Assembly: GCA_038918905.1 (NCBI GenBank)
Contig: JBCKZS010000001.1
Coordinates: forward strand, 98,514 to 162,513
Source: SYFT01 sp038918905
GTDB lineage: Bacteria; Acidobacteriota; Vicinamibacteria; Vicinamibacterales; SCN-69-37
DNA: 64,000 nucleotides
Reading direction: 5' to 3'
Of the stretch, positions 17,711 through 27,620 are shown piece by piece. The notes below the pieces were generated by a model, which searched no databases, was not told the origin of the DNA, and saw nothing but the letters and a program-made list of their open reading frames with translations. Made by a program: the position numbers and the translations under genes. Position 1 is the stretch's first letter, and each line of letters begins with the position of its first letter.

Positions 17711-17989
17711 TTACCTCTTAGAAAATCGGTCGAAAATGTCGACGAGCTCTTTCAGGCGCACGCTGCCTTCTTCAGGGCTGATGCCGACGCCCTCCGGCAC
17801 GCACTGCTCGACGTGATAGCGAACGATGGCGAAACTGACGCGATTGAGCGCCGCCTCGGCCGCGGCCAGTTGCTGAAGAATCTCGACGCACAGGCGAGGT
17901 TGCTGGACCATGCGTCTGATTCCGCGCACCTGTCCCTCAATTCGGTTCAGGCGGGTGACAAGAAGTTGCTGTTGTGCGTGGTCCAACAT
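17711..17989 (-). CDS. CsoR/RcnR-family metal-sensing transcriptional repressor
   Basis: 92 residues, full length for the family (DUF156). All-helical, with the family signature LVTRLNRIEGQVRGIRRMV at 10-28. The metal-ligand positions are Cys34, His59 and Cys63 (RYHVEQCV), the Cys-His-Cys set of copper(I)-sensing CsoR; nickel/cobalt sensor RcnR has His at the third site and the formaldehyde sensor FrmR has Glu there. These proteins are tetramers that leave DNA when metal binds. No copper ATPase, chaperone or oxidase gene is adjacent, so the target is not evident; it may be autoregulated or act elsewhere. It is divergent from the TetR-type regulator at 18102 across a 112-base intergenic region. 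Confidence 0.85.
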   Translation of the reverse strand: MLDHAQQQLLVTRLNRIEGQVRGIRRMVQQPRLCVEILQQLAAAEAALNRVSFAIVRYHVEQCVPEGVGISPEEGSVRLKELVDIFDRFSKR

Positions 17990-18076
17990 AGGGGGAGGTT
18001 TCAGGATACCGGTGCTCTGTTTCCCAGATACGACCAGTGATTGCGGCCGTTTCAGGTCTTGACGGGGTGCCTAAAA

Positions 18077-18094
18077 TGAATGAACATTCATTCA
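18077..18094. promoter_or_regulatory. FadR-type operator (fatty-acid degradation box)
   Basis: TGAATGAACATTCATTCA is a near-perfect 18-bp inverted repeat: TGAATGAA and TTCATTCA arms with a CA centre. It differs at one position from the consensus I recall for the acyl-CoA-responsive TetR repressor FadR of Bacillus (TGAATGAMTANTCATTCA). It ends 7 bases before the GTG of the TetR gene and overlaps the likely -10 region of a promoter whose -35-like TTGACG is at 18059-18064. Binding should block transcription of the whole operon. Confidence 0.8.
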
Positions 18095-18101
18095 ATCGCC
18101 C

Positions 18102-18728
18102 GTGCCCCGAACCCTCCGCCTCACACGACCCGCTCCAGACGTCGACAAACGCCAACTGATCCTCGACGCCGCCACCCACGTGTTCGCCGAACGTGGCTTC
18201 TTCGCCGCGCAGGTCGCCGACATCGCCCGCCGCGCCGGGATCGCCGCCGGCACGGTCTATCTGTATTTCCGCAACAAGGATGACGTTCTCATCTCGTTGT
18301 TTGAACGGACGATGGAGGAGGCGATTCGCGAAGGGCGCGACGCGCTGGAGGGCCTGACCGACCCCGCCGAACGTCTACGCCGCATCGCCCGCCTCCACCT
18401 CGAACGGCTCGGCCGCGACCGCGACCTCGCCATCGTCTTTCAAGTGGAACTGCGACAGTCGACCAAGTTCATGGCCCGGTTGTCCGCCACGCGTCTGCGC
18501 AACTATCTCGGCCTTATTCGCGACACGATCACGCTCGGCCAGGAACAAGGCGTGTTTCGCGCCGGGGTCCCGCCGACGATCGGCGCCAAGATTCTGTTCG
18601 GCGCGCTGGATGAAATGGCCACCAACTGGATCCTGTCTGAACGCAGGTACACGCTGGCTGACGATGCCGATGCGGTACTGGATGTATTTCTGCACGGTGT
18701 GTCCAGCCAGAAAGGTTCGCCCGCATGA
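18102..18728 (+). CDS. TetR/AcrR-family repressor, FadR-like, of the fatty-acid oxidation operon
   Basis: 208 residues, GTG start. The N-terminal helix-turn-helix spans about 15-60: KRQLILDAATHVFAERGFFA and VADIARRAGIAAGTVYLYFRNKDDV, the classic TetR signature. The C-terminal ligand domain resembles the FadR/TetR_C_33 type, with a conserved RDLAIVFQVELRQS stretch near residue 107. No Shine-Dalgarno sequence precedes the GTG and the operator sits 7 bases away, so the transcript may be leaderless. Its stop overlaps the start of the dehydrogenase gene by 4 bases (ATGA), implying translational coupling. Inference: it represses itself and the four downstream genes, and long-chain acyl-CoA relieves this. 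Confidence 0.85.
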   Translation: MPRTLRLTRPAPDVDKRQLILDAATHVFAERGFFAAQVADIARRAGIAAGTVYLYFRNKDDVLISLFERTMEEAIREGRDALEGLTDPAERLRRIARLHLERLGRDRDLAIVFQVELRQSTKFMARLSATRLRNYLGLIRDTITLGQEQGVFRAGVPPTIGAKILFGALDEMATNWILSERRYTLADDADAVLDVFLHGVSSQKGSPA

Positions 18729-20971
18729 CTCCTGTGATTCGCCGTGTCGCGGTATTGGGCGCCGGCACGATGGGCGCGCAGATCGCCGCCCACCTGGCCA
18801 ACGCGGGTGTGCCGGTCGTGTTGCTCGACGTGACCGCCGAGGCCGCCGCGGCCGGGCTGAAGCGTGCGACGGCACTTAGGCCCGACCCGTTTTTTGTGGC
18901 CGACGCACGCGCCTTGATCAGCACGGGCAGCCTCAACGACTTGACGCCGCTCGGGTCATGCGACTGGATCATTGAAGCGATCATCGAAGACCTGGGCGTC
19001 AAGCGCGACCTGGTCGCGCGGATCGACGCCGTGCGCGCGCCCCACGCGATCGTGTCGTCGAACACGTCAGGGATTCCGCTGGCGGCGATTGCGGAGGGCC
19101 GGTCGGACGGTCTCCGGCAGCACTGGATCGGCACGCACTTCTTTAATCCCCCGAGGTATCTGCACCTGGTGGAGCTGATCCCCACCGGGGACACGGCCCC
19201 GTCCGTCACCGCCGGCCTCTCGGCCTGGATCGATCATCGTCTCGGCAAGGGCGTGGTCGTGGCGAAGGACACACCCGCGTTTATCGCGAATCACCTCGGG
19301 ATGTTCGGTGTCATGAGGCTGCTGGAAGCTGTCGCCGGCGGTGCGTACACGATCGAAGAAATTGACGCCATCACGGGACCGGTCACGGGCCGGCCAAAGA
19401 GCGCGACGTTTCGCACGGTGGACATCGCGGGGCTCGACATTCTCGGCAAGGTGGCCGCGGATCTTTCGGTGCGTCTGCCGCGCGAAGAAGACCGTCGCCG
19501 GTTTGTCCCGCCCGCGTTTGTCGAGACGATGCTCGAACGCGGTCTGATTGGCGACAAGGCCGGTGAAGGTTTCTACAAGAAGACACGCGCGAACGGCGAG
19601 ACCTCGATTCTCACGCTGGACCTCGCGTCGTTCACCTATCGCGACAAACAGTCTGCGCGTCTGCCCGAACTGGAGGCCGCGCGCGCCATTGCCGACACAG
19701 GCGCCCGGGTGCGGGATTTGTTTCTCGGCACGCACCGCACGGGCGCGCTCCTCCGCCAGACGCTTGGCCCGACGCTCCTGTACGCCGTGCAGATCGCCGG
19801 CGACGTGGCGCACTCGATTGACGACGTCGACCGCGCGATGCGCTGGGGCTTCGGCTGGGAACTCGGACCGTTCGAACTGTGGGACGCCATCGGCATCTCG
19901 AACGTGCTGACGGCGTGTGACACCACGATGCCGTCATCGGTCGCCGCACTCCTGGACGGGCGAGAACGCTTCCGGCCTGGGCCGCTGCCGCCCGCCGGTG
20001 CGGACCTGCTCGTGCTGCAGACCGCGCGCGCGCGCCAGGCGGTCGTGCGCGCAAACCCGGGCGCGAGCCTGGTCGATCTCGGGGACGGCGTCCTCTGTGT
20101 GGAGTTCCACTCGAAGATGAACGCCATCGGCGGCGACACAATCGAGATGATCCACGCCGGTGTGCGCGAAGCCGAAACGAACTTCCAGGCACTCGTGGTC
20201 GGCAACGACGGTCAGCACTTCTCGGCCGGCGCCAACCTGATGTTGCTGCTGCTGGAAGCGCAGGAGGAGAACTGGGACGACGTTGACGCGATGATCCGGG
20301 CGTTTCAGGGCGCGACGATGGCGCTCCGGACGGCCGCGGTGCCCGTGGTCGTGGCGCCGGCCGGACTCGCGCTGGGTGGCGGCTGCGAAGTGAGTCTGCA
20401 CGGCGACCGTGTGCAGGCGGCGGCCGAGACCTACATGGGGTTGGTCGAAGTCGGCGTGGGCCTCATCCCCGCGGGCGGCGGGACAAAAGAGATGCTGCTG
20501 CGCGCGCCCACGGCACAGGCCGCGTTCGAAACCATGGGGTTCGGCAAGGTCTCCACGAGCGCGGCCGACGCGCGCCGGCTTGGCTACCTGCGCGACGTGG
20601 ATGGCATCACGATGAACCGCGACCGATTGATCGCCGACGCCAAGGTGGTGGCCCTGTCGCGCGCACGCGAGGGCTATCAGGCGCCGCCACGCCGCGCGGC
20701 CATTCCCGTGGGCGGCCCGACCGTGTACGCCACTCTGTCGCTGGGTGTCCATCTGGCGTTGCGTGCCGGCCGCATCAGCGACCACGACGCGACGATTGGC
20801 CGCAGGCTCGCGTGGATCCTCACCGGCGGCAGCGTCCCTCACGCGACAACGCTCTCGGAGGATCAGCTTCTCGATCTCGAACGTGAAGCCTTCCTCAGCC
20901 TCTGCGGCGAACCGAAGACCCAGGCGCGGATTGCGTACACGTTGAAGACAGGGAAGACGTTGAGAAACTAG
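18725..20971 (+). CDS. fadN: 3-hydroxyacyl-CoA dehydrogenase / enoyl-CoA hydratase fusion (FadN-type beta-oxidation enzyme)
   Basis: 748 residues catalysing hydration of enoyl-CoA and oxidation of 3-hydroxyacyl-CoA. The dehydrogenase half is first: NAD-binding GAGTMG (12-17), SSNTSG (111-116), catalytic His138 in GTHFFNPP and Glu150, then the C-terminal dehydrogenase domains (RTVDIAGLDILGKV; GWELGPFELWDAIG). The crotonase half follows from about 455: HFSAGANL, GGGCEVSLHGD and GLVEVGVGLIPAGGGT supply the oxyanion hole and the two conserved Glu. This order (dehydrogenase then hydratase) is that of Bacillus FadN, the reverse of E. coli FadB. Stop-start overlap with the TetR gene and an 8-base gap to the next gene show operon structure. 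Confidence 0.9.
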   Translation: MTPVIRRVAVLGAGTMGAQIAAHLANAGVPVVLLDVTAEAAAAGLKRATALRPDPFFVADARALISTGSLNDLTPLGSCDWIIEAIIEDLGVKRDLVARIDAVRAPHAIVSSNTSGIPLAAIAEGRSDGLRQHWIGTHFFNPPRYLHLVELIPTGDTAPSVTAGLSAWIDHRLGKGVVVAKDTPAFIANHLGMFGVMRLLEAVAGGAYTIEEIDAITGPVTGRPKSATFRTVDIAGLDILGKVAADLSVRLPREEDRRRFVPPAFVETMLERGLIGDKAGEGFYKKTRANGETSILTLDLASFTYRDKQSARLPELEAARAIADTGARVRDLFLGTHRTGALLRQTLGPTLLYAVQIAGDVAHSIDDVDRAMRWGFGWELGPFELWDAIGISNVLTACDTTMPSSVAALLDGRERFRPGPLPPAGADLLVLQTARARQAVVRANPGASLVDLGDGVLCVEFHSKMNAIGGDTIEMIHAGVREAETNFQALVVGNDGQHFSAGANLMLLLLEAQEENWDDVDAMIRAFQGATMALRTAAVPVVVAPAGLALGGGCEVSLHGDRVQAAAETYMGLVEVGVGLIPAGGGTKEMLLRAPTAQAAFETMGFGKVSTSAADARRLGYLRDVDGITMNRDRLIADAKVVALSRAREGYQAPPRRAAIPVGGPTVYATLSLGVHLALRAGRISDHDATIGRRLAWILTGGSVPHATTLSEDQLLDLEREAFLSLCGEPKTQARIAYTLKTGKTLRN

Positions 20972-20979
20972 GAACTCCA

Positions 20980-21792
20980 GTGGAAACTGTCTCGAAACTA
21001 CCGATCGTCTTGATCCCTGGCCTTCAGGGCCATTGGGAATGGATGCGTCCGGCGGTCTCCGCGTTGGGGCGGACGCGCGAGGTGCGGACGTTTTCGCTGA
21101 ACGAAGAAAACGGCACGACGGATCCGTTTCCACAGTGGCTGGCGCGGATCGACCAGTTGATCGACCGCACACACAGCGCCCGCGCGGTCATCATCGGCGT
21201 GTCGTTCGGCGGCCTGGTGGCGGCACACTTTGCCGCGCGGCGCCCGGATCGTGTGGCCGCGCTCGTGCTGGTGTCCGCGCCGTCTCCACGGATGCGCCTG
21301 GGACTGGATGAACAGCGATACCTGCGACGACCTCGCGCCACGCTGCCGCTGTTTGCCCTGCGGGCCGCCACGCGGTTGTGGCCCGAGCTGAAGGCCGCCC
21401 ACGCCACGTGGACGGCCCGTCTGACGTTCGCCACCGCGTACGGCTGGCAGGTCCTGCGCAAACCCGTGGAGCCAGCACGCATGGCGCGCTGGGTGCAGGC
21501 GTGGCAGGCGCGCGACCTCCTGGCCGACTGCGCATCTATCGCGGTGCCGACGCGCCTCATCACGGGCGAGCCGCACCTCGACCGGGTGGTCCCGACCACG
21601 AGCACGCTCGAGTATCTGTCGCTGATTCCCGGCGCCACCGCCGCGGTGTTGCCTCGCGCGGGCCATATCGGTCTCGTGTCGAGGCCCGCGGCGTTCGCCG
21701 CCCTTGTTGAAGAGTTCCTCACTGAGGTGGCTGCGGTGACTGAGGTGGCTGAGGTGGGCGGAAGACATCGCTCGGAGACTCTCTATGACTGA
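20980..21792 (+). CDS. Alpha/beta-hydrolase fold protein within the fatty-acid oxidation operon
   Basis: 270 residues with GTG start at 20980, preceded by AGGAAC. Alpha/beta-hydrolase features: IPGLQGHWEWM (oxyanion region, about 11-21), nucleophile elbow GVSFGG (Ser about 75), an Asp/Glu-containing RLITGEPHLDRVVP segment, and catalytic His in LPRAGHIGLVSRP. The length suits an esterase, thioesterase or lipase-like enzyme. In this operon it could release fatty acids or hydrolyse acyl-CoA; the substrate is not readable from the sequence. The C-terminal TEVAAVTEVAEVGG is encoded by a short repeated ACTGAGGTGGCT motif that may be a late addition. It overlaps the thiolase gene by 8 bases. Confidence 0.8.
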   Translation: METVSKLPIVLIPGLQGHWEWMRPAVSALGRTREVRTFSLNEENGTTDPFPQWLARIDQLIDRTHSARAVIIGVSFGGLVAAHFAARRPDRVAALVLVSAPSPRMRLGLDEQRYLRRPRATLPLFALRAATRLWPELKAAHATWTARLTFATAYGWQVLRKPVEPARMARWVQAWQARDLLADCASIAVPTRLITGEPHLDRVVPTTSTLEYLSLIPGATAAVLPRAGHIGLVSRPAAFAALVEEFLTEVAAVTEVAEVGGRHRSETLYD

Positions 21793-22948
21793 CATCGTGA
21801 TCGTCGCCGCCGCCCGCACGCCCATCGGCAAGGCCCCGAACGGCGTTCTGCGCACGACCCGCCCCGACGAGATGGCCGCGTCCGTCCTAGCGGCCCTGCT
21901 GCAACGCGTCCCTGGTCTCGACCCGGCGGAGATCGACGATGTGATTCTGGGGTGCGCGATGCCGGAGGCCGAACAAGGGCTCAACGTCGCGCGCATCGCG
22001 AGTCTGCGCGCGGGCATTCCCGTGTCCGCCTCGGCCGTCACGGTGAACCGCTTCTGCGCCTCCGGTCTTGAAGCCATCGCGCAGGCAGCCGGCCGTATTG
22101 CGGCCGGCAGCGCCGATGTCATCCTCGCTGGCGGCACCGAGTCGATGAGCCTCATTCCAATGGGAGGCCACACGATCGCGCCCAATCCGGCGCTCGTGCG
22201 CGACTATCCGGATGTCTATTTATCGACCGGCCTGGTCGCCGAGAACCACGCGCGCGAGAGCGGCATCTCCCGCGAAGATCAGGACGCGTTCGCGTTGCGC
22301 AGCCACCAGCGCGCGATTGCCGCCATCGACGCGGGCCGCTTCAGTGACGAGATCGTCCCGCTCGACGTGCCGACGCTCACGGGCGTGACACGGGTGACCA
22401 CCGACGAAGGCCCCCGGCGCCAGACGTCTGCCGACGCGCTCGCCGCTCTGCGTCCGGCCTTTCACGTGCGGGGCACGGTGACCGCCGGCAACTCTTCACA
22501 AACGTCTGACGCCGCGTCCGCCGTGGTCGTCATGCGCGCGACAAAGGCCGCGGCACTCGGCCTGACGCCGCTGGCCCGCTTTGTGGGCTATGCCACGGCC
22601 GGCGTGAAACCGGAACTCTTCGGCATCGGGCCGGTCCCGGCGATTCGGAAACTGCTCGCGCGCACAGGCCTGTCCCTCGGCGACATGGATCTGGTCGAAC
22701 TCAACGAAGCGTTCGCCGCGCAGGTCCTGGCATGCACCAACGAACTGCCGATCGACCCGGACCGCCTCAATGTGAATGGCGGCGGCATTGCGCTGGGCCA
22801 CCCGCTCGGCTGCACCGGCGCGCGGCTGACGACGACGCTCCTGTACGAACTGCACCGCCGTGACGCGCGCTACGGCATGGTCACGATGTGCGTGGGTGGC
22901 GGCATGGGCGCGGCGGCCATCTTCGAACGACTGTCCAGGACGAATTAA
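21785..22948 (+). CDS. fadA: Acetyl-CoA acyltransferase (3-ketoacyl-CoA thiolase)
   Basis: 387 residues, a typical thiolase length. It cleaves 3-ketoacyl-CoA to acetyl-CoA and a shortened acyl-CoA, the last step of a beta-oxidation cycle. Visible active-site elements: nucleophilic Cys91 in NRFCASGLEAIA, the GGTESMS loop, NEAFA, catalytic His in GGGIALGHPLGCTGAR and second Cys in MCVGGGMGAA. The N-terminus IVAAARTPIGK is typical. The start codon lies inside the end of the hydrolase gene, and the acyl-CoA dehydrogenase follows after 11 bases. Probably pairs with the FadN-type protein in one complex. Confidence 0.93.
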   Translation: MTDIVIVAAARTPIGKAPNGVLRTTRPDEMAASVLAALLQRVPGLDPAEIDDVILGCAMPEAEQGLNVARIASLRAGIPVSASAVTVNRFCASGLEAIAQAAGRIAAGSADVILAGGTESMSLIPMGGHTIAPNPALVRDYPDVYLSTGLVAENHARESGISREDQDAFALRSHQRAIAAIDAGRFSDEIVPLDVPTLTGVTRVTTDEGPRRQTSADALAALRPAFHVRGTVTAGNSSQTSDAASAVVVMRATKAAALGLTPLARFVGYATAGVKPELFGIGPVPAIRKLLARTGLSLGDMDLVELNEAFAAQVLACTNELPIDPDRLNVNGGGIALGHPLGCTGARLTTTLLYELHRRDARYGMVTMCVGGGMGAAAIFERLSRTN

Positions 22949-22959
22949 GGGAACAGGTT

Positions 22960-24717
<1,758 letters not shown>

Positions 24718-24762
24718 AGACCCGGCCTCCTAAGGAGATAAGACGTCACGGTAAGATGAGGC

Positions 24763-25398
24763 GTGCGCTCCATCTGGAACTTCGCCCTTGTCGTGTCTCT
24801 GGTCGTGGCTGCCGCGGCCTGCTCGTCCGGGCCGCAGCCGATCGACGACACGTCGTACGATCGGGATCTGCTGGCGTGGCGGGCGGCCAAGGACCAGTCG
24901 TTTCGCCTGCCTGACTCGCCGTTGCTGCCCGATGCGCGCGCGGCGTTCACCGGGCTGCCCTATTACCCGATCGACCCGGCCTACCGCATGCCCGCGAGGC
25001 TCGACGAGGACCGGTCGGCGCCGGCCCTGATTATCGAATTGCCCACCTCGGCGACCGAGATGCGCCGGGTGCAACGCGTGGGTTCGCTCGGGTTTGCCCT
25101 GGGCGGCGAAGCGTTGCGGCTCACGGCGTTTGCCGACGAGGGCACGCGCGTCATCACGCGCTTGTTTGTGCCGTTCGGCGATCTGACGAGCGTCACCGAG
25201 ACGTATCCGGGCGGCCGCTATCTGGAACTCGACCGCACGTCCACGGGTCTCTACGATCTCGACTTCAATCGCGCGTATCACCCGTACTGTGTCTACAACC
25301 CGGCGTACGTCTGCCCGGTGCCGCCACGGGAAAACCGGCTGGCGGTGGCGATCCGCGCGGGCGAACGTCTGCCGCCGGACGGCCCGCCCTCCTCGTAG
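24763..25398 (+). CDS. DUF1684-family lipoprotein
   Basis: 211 residues with GTG start. A lipoprotein signal peptide (SLVVAAAACSS) places the lipidated Cys at about residue 20. The rest matches DUF1684: YDRDLLAWRAAKDQSFR, SPLLPDARAAFTGLPYYP, RLFVPFGDLTSVTETYPGGR and the family hallmark YDLDFNRAYHPYCVYNP followed by CPVPPRENRLAVAIRAGER. The family's biochemical function is not established; a membrane-facing envelope role is inferred from the lipobox. It directly precedes, and almost touches, the HAD gene at 25401. Confidence 0.85.
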   Translation: MRSIWNFALVVSLVVAAAACSSGPQPIDDTSYDRDLLAWRAAKDQSFRLPDSPLLPDARAAFTGLPYYPIDPAYRMPARLDEDRSAPALIIELPTSATEMRRVQRVGSLGFALGGEALRLTAFADEGTRVITRLFVPFGDLTSVTETYPGGRYLELDRTSTGLYDLDFNRAYHPYCVYNPAYVCPVPPRENRLAVAIRAGERLPPDGPPSS

Positions 25399-25400
25399 TG

Positions 25401-26072
25401 ATGCACGCCATCGTGTTCGACTTCGACGGTGTCCTGGCCGACACCGAAGGGCTGCACTTGACGGCGCTGCGCGACACGCTGGCCGCGCGTGGCTGGACGC
25501 TCACCGAGGCCGAGTACTACGAGCGGTATCTGGGCTACGACGACCGCGGTTGCCTCGTGGCGTTCGCGCGCGCGCAGGGACTCGCCCTCGACGCGCCGGC
25601 GCTGCGCGCCTTGCTGGTCGACAAGGCACACCGCTACGCCACGCTCTTCGACGAGGGACGCGTGCTCTTTCCCGGGGCCCGCGCGTGCGTCGAACGGCTC
25701 GGCGCCCACTTTCCGCTGGCGATCGCGTCAGGCTCGCTGCGCGGAGAAATCGAACGCATCCTGCACGCCAACGACCTGCGCGCGCCCTTTCAGGCGATTG
25801 TGGGTGCTGACGACGTGGTGGAGGGGAAACCGGCGCCGGAGAGCTACACCAGGGCGATCGCGGCGCTGGGTGTGCAGGCGCGGCACGCCGTCGCTATTGA
25901 AGACTCGCCCTGGGGTCTGCAGTCGGCGCGCGACGCGGGACTCGTCACCGTGGGTATCACGACGAGTTATCAGGCGGCCGCGCTCACCGAGGCCTCCCAT
26001 GTGGTGGCGTCGCTCGACGAGATCACGCCGGCGCTGGTGACCGCGGTGCTCGGGTCCGTGCGGCGGGGCTGA
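25401..26072 (+). CDS. HAD-superfamily phosphatase/phosphomutase, beta-phosphoglucomutase-like
   Basis: 223 residues from ATG at 25401; a GTG at 25398 overlapping the upstream stop is an alternative start. HAD motif I DFDGVLADTE (8-17; the first Asp is the nucleophile), a helical cap domain (18-95), motif II ASGSLRGEIE, Lys of motif III in EGKPAPESY and motif IV in IEDSPWGLQSARDAG. The whole matches the beta-phosphoglucomutase/phosphoglycolate-phosphatase branch. Substrate could be a sugar phosphate or other small phosphoester. The stop codon lies inside the first unit of a 20-bp tandem repeat. Confidence 0.85.
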   Translation: MHAIVFDFDGVLADTEGLHLTALRDTLAARGWTLTEAEYYERYLGYDDRGCLVAFARAQGLALDAPALRALLVDKAHRYATLFDEGRVLFPGARACVERLGAHFPLAIASGSLRGEIERILHANDLRAPFQAIVGADDVVEGKPAPESYTRAIAALGVQARHAVAIEDSPWGLQSARDAGLVTVGITTSYQAAALTEASHVVASLDEITPALVTAVLGSVRRG

Positions 26073-26138
26073 AGCCAGGGCGGCGGGGCTGAAGTCCGGG
26101 CGGCGCGGCTGAAGCCAGGGCGGCGCGGCTGAAGCCAG
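26061..26138. repeat. 20-bp tandem repeat, about four units
   Basis: CGGCGGGGCTGAAGCCAGGG is repeated four times with one or two changes per copy (starts at 26061, 26081, 26101, 26121; the last is incomplete). The first copy includes the stop codon of the HAD gene. The rest of the gap to 26172 holds nothing recognisable. Confidence 0.9.
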
Positions 26139-26171
26139 TTGCTACGTACGGCCCGCTCGTCGCACGCCGCA

Positions 26172-26762
26172 CTATCCCAAGCCGAGACGTTTCAGAAAGC
26201 GCTGGCCGAGCCCGGGGTCGCGCGGGGCGGGCAGGTTGGCCTCAAGCACATCCAGCGCGTCGGCGACTGACCGCACCACCGTGATCTTGAAGCGCGCGGC
26301 GGTGTCCTGGACGTTGGGATCGTCACCGCGCGAGACGAGCAACGGCCGGCAGCGCGAGTCCGACGCGACATCCACGCAGTTGCGCGGCAGGTCGTCGATG
26401 AGAAAGTCGAGATCAAGGGCCTGCGCGGCTTTCCCGCGAGACCCCGGGAGGGTGACAACGCTCGGGGTCTCGAATCCCTGCGCCATCAACCAGTGCTGGG
26501 TCTGCCGCTGGACCGATTCACCGGCCGTGCCCGGGCGTTGGGTCACGAAGAACACTTCCCACCGGCCCGCCCTGGCGAGATCGTAGAACCGGCGCACGAC
26601 ACCTGGTTCGAGGGGTTCGAGCGAGGTCCAGAAGTTGTCGAGGTTGCGAATCGCATCCCACACCATGCCGTCGGAGTCGCCCTGAATCCGCTCTTCCACT
26701 CGTCGATAGGCGCTCGACAAGTCGGCCAGGGTCCCGTCGAAGTCGCACGCGATGCGCAGCAT
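26172..26762 (-). CDS. HAD-family hydrolase, 5'-nucleotidase-like
   Basis: 196 residues. HAD motif I is ACDFDGTLADLSSAY (6-20). A short cap follows, then FFVTQRPGTAGES (motif II, Thr), a Lys in SRGKAAQA, and motif IV DFLIDDLPRNC. This arrangement resembles the 5'(3')-deoxyribonucleotidase-like group, which removes phosphate from nucleotides, but exact substrate is uncertain. It runs opposite to the other HAD gene and just precedes, on the same strand, the frameshifted lipoprotein gene (15-base gap). Confidence 0.75.
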   Translation of the reverse strand: MLRIACDFDGTLADLSSAYRRVEERIQGDSDGMVWDAIRNLDNFWTSLEPLEPGVVRRFYDLARAGRWEVFFVTQRPGTAGESVQRQTQHWLMAQGFETPSVVTLPGSRGKAAQALDLDFLIDDLPRNCVDVASDSRCRPLLVSRGDDPNVQDTAARFKITVVRSVADALDVLEANLPAPRDPGLGQRFLKRLGLG

Positions 26763-26776
26763 CTGATTACCGGCGG

Positions 26777-27554
26777 TTACCGGCCGCTCGGCACCACACG
26801 GCGCGTGTAGGTGCCAGCCGCATTCTGGGCGCTTTCGATCAACACCAGGGCGCCGTCGGACGAGTACGTGAACCGCCGGTCGGGCCGGCCATCCTTCCCG
26901 TCATCAAACTCCACGGTCTTGAGCACCCCGCCTTCGTGGGTCTCCCACTGGTCCATCACGCCATCGCCATCCTTGTCTTCTTCGACCCGAACCACCTGAT
27001 CGTTTTCGTAGAACTCGCGCCGCGTCACGACCTGGCGCCCCTCGTTGTCGGTATCGAGATACTCGATGCGCGCCGTTCTTCCGTCGGGCGTGAAATAGGC
27101 CCAGGAATCGGGCACCGGGGGCGCGGGCTGGGCCGGCGGCACGCCGGGTGTCGTGGCCGCGGGCGTTGTGGGGTCTACGGGAGCCGTTGGCAGGGCGGGC
27201 GGCGTGCGAATCCAGCCGGCGCCCGGCGTCGTACTCTCCTCCCACCGGTCAATGACCCCGTCTTCGTTAGGTGTCGATTTCCGACGACACGGGACGGGCG
27301 CCGTCCATGCGCGTCCAGGTGTCGATCCGGCCGTTCTTGTTCCGGTCGTAGGTGATCTGCCGGAGGACGCCGGTCTGGGGGTCGTAGACCCCTTTCGAGG
27401 TGGCGCGAAGGCGCTCCTGTTCAGGGTCGGGCCCGCAAGCGGTCGCGACCAGCAGCAGACCGCCGACGACCCACAACGCAACGCCGGACCGGCCGCGGTC
27501 GTAGATCCACCAACGCCGGTCGTTGTCTCCGGCGGGGGCTCTGGCGGCGGGCAT
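26777..27554 (-). pseudogene. Lipoprotein with DxNxDG calcium-loop-like repeats, interrupted by a one-base frameshift
   Basis: The N-terminal part runs from ATG at 27554 and includes a membrane/lipoprotein signal (VVGGLLLVATACGPD). It ends at a TAA (27267-27269) right after PVSSEIDT. The adjacent frame continues immediately as NEDGVIDRWEE and stays open to 26777. Removing one base at about 27269 joins them into DTNEDGVIDRW, matching the repeat style of the protein: DRNKNGRIDTW, DTNEDGVIDRW, DKDGDGVMDQW, DDGKDGRPDR. These Asp/Asn-rich loops resemble EF-hand or thrombospondin-3-like calcium sites. A proline-rich linker lies between the second and third repeats. About 259 residues if repaired. 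The shift may be real or a sequencing error. Confidence 0.75.
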
Positions 27555-27620
27555 GGCGTCATTCTATCGAGAATTGACCCACGCCAGCCGGCAGTATAAG
27601 GTCGCGGGGGGATCCCTCTC

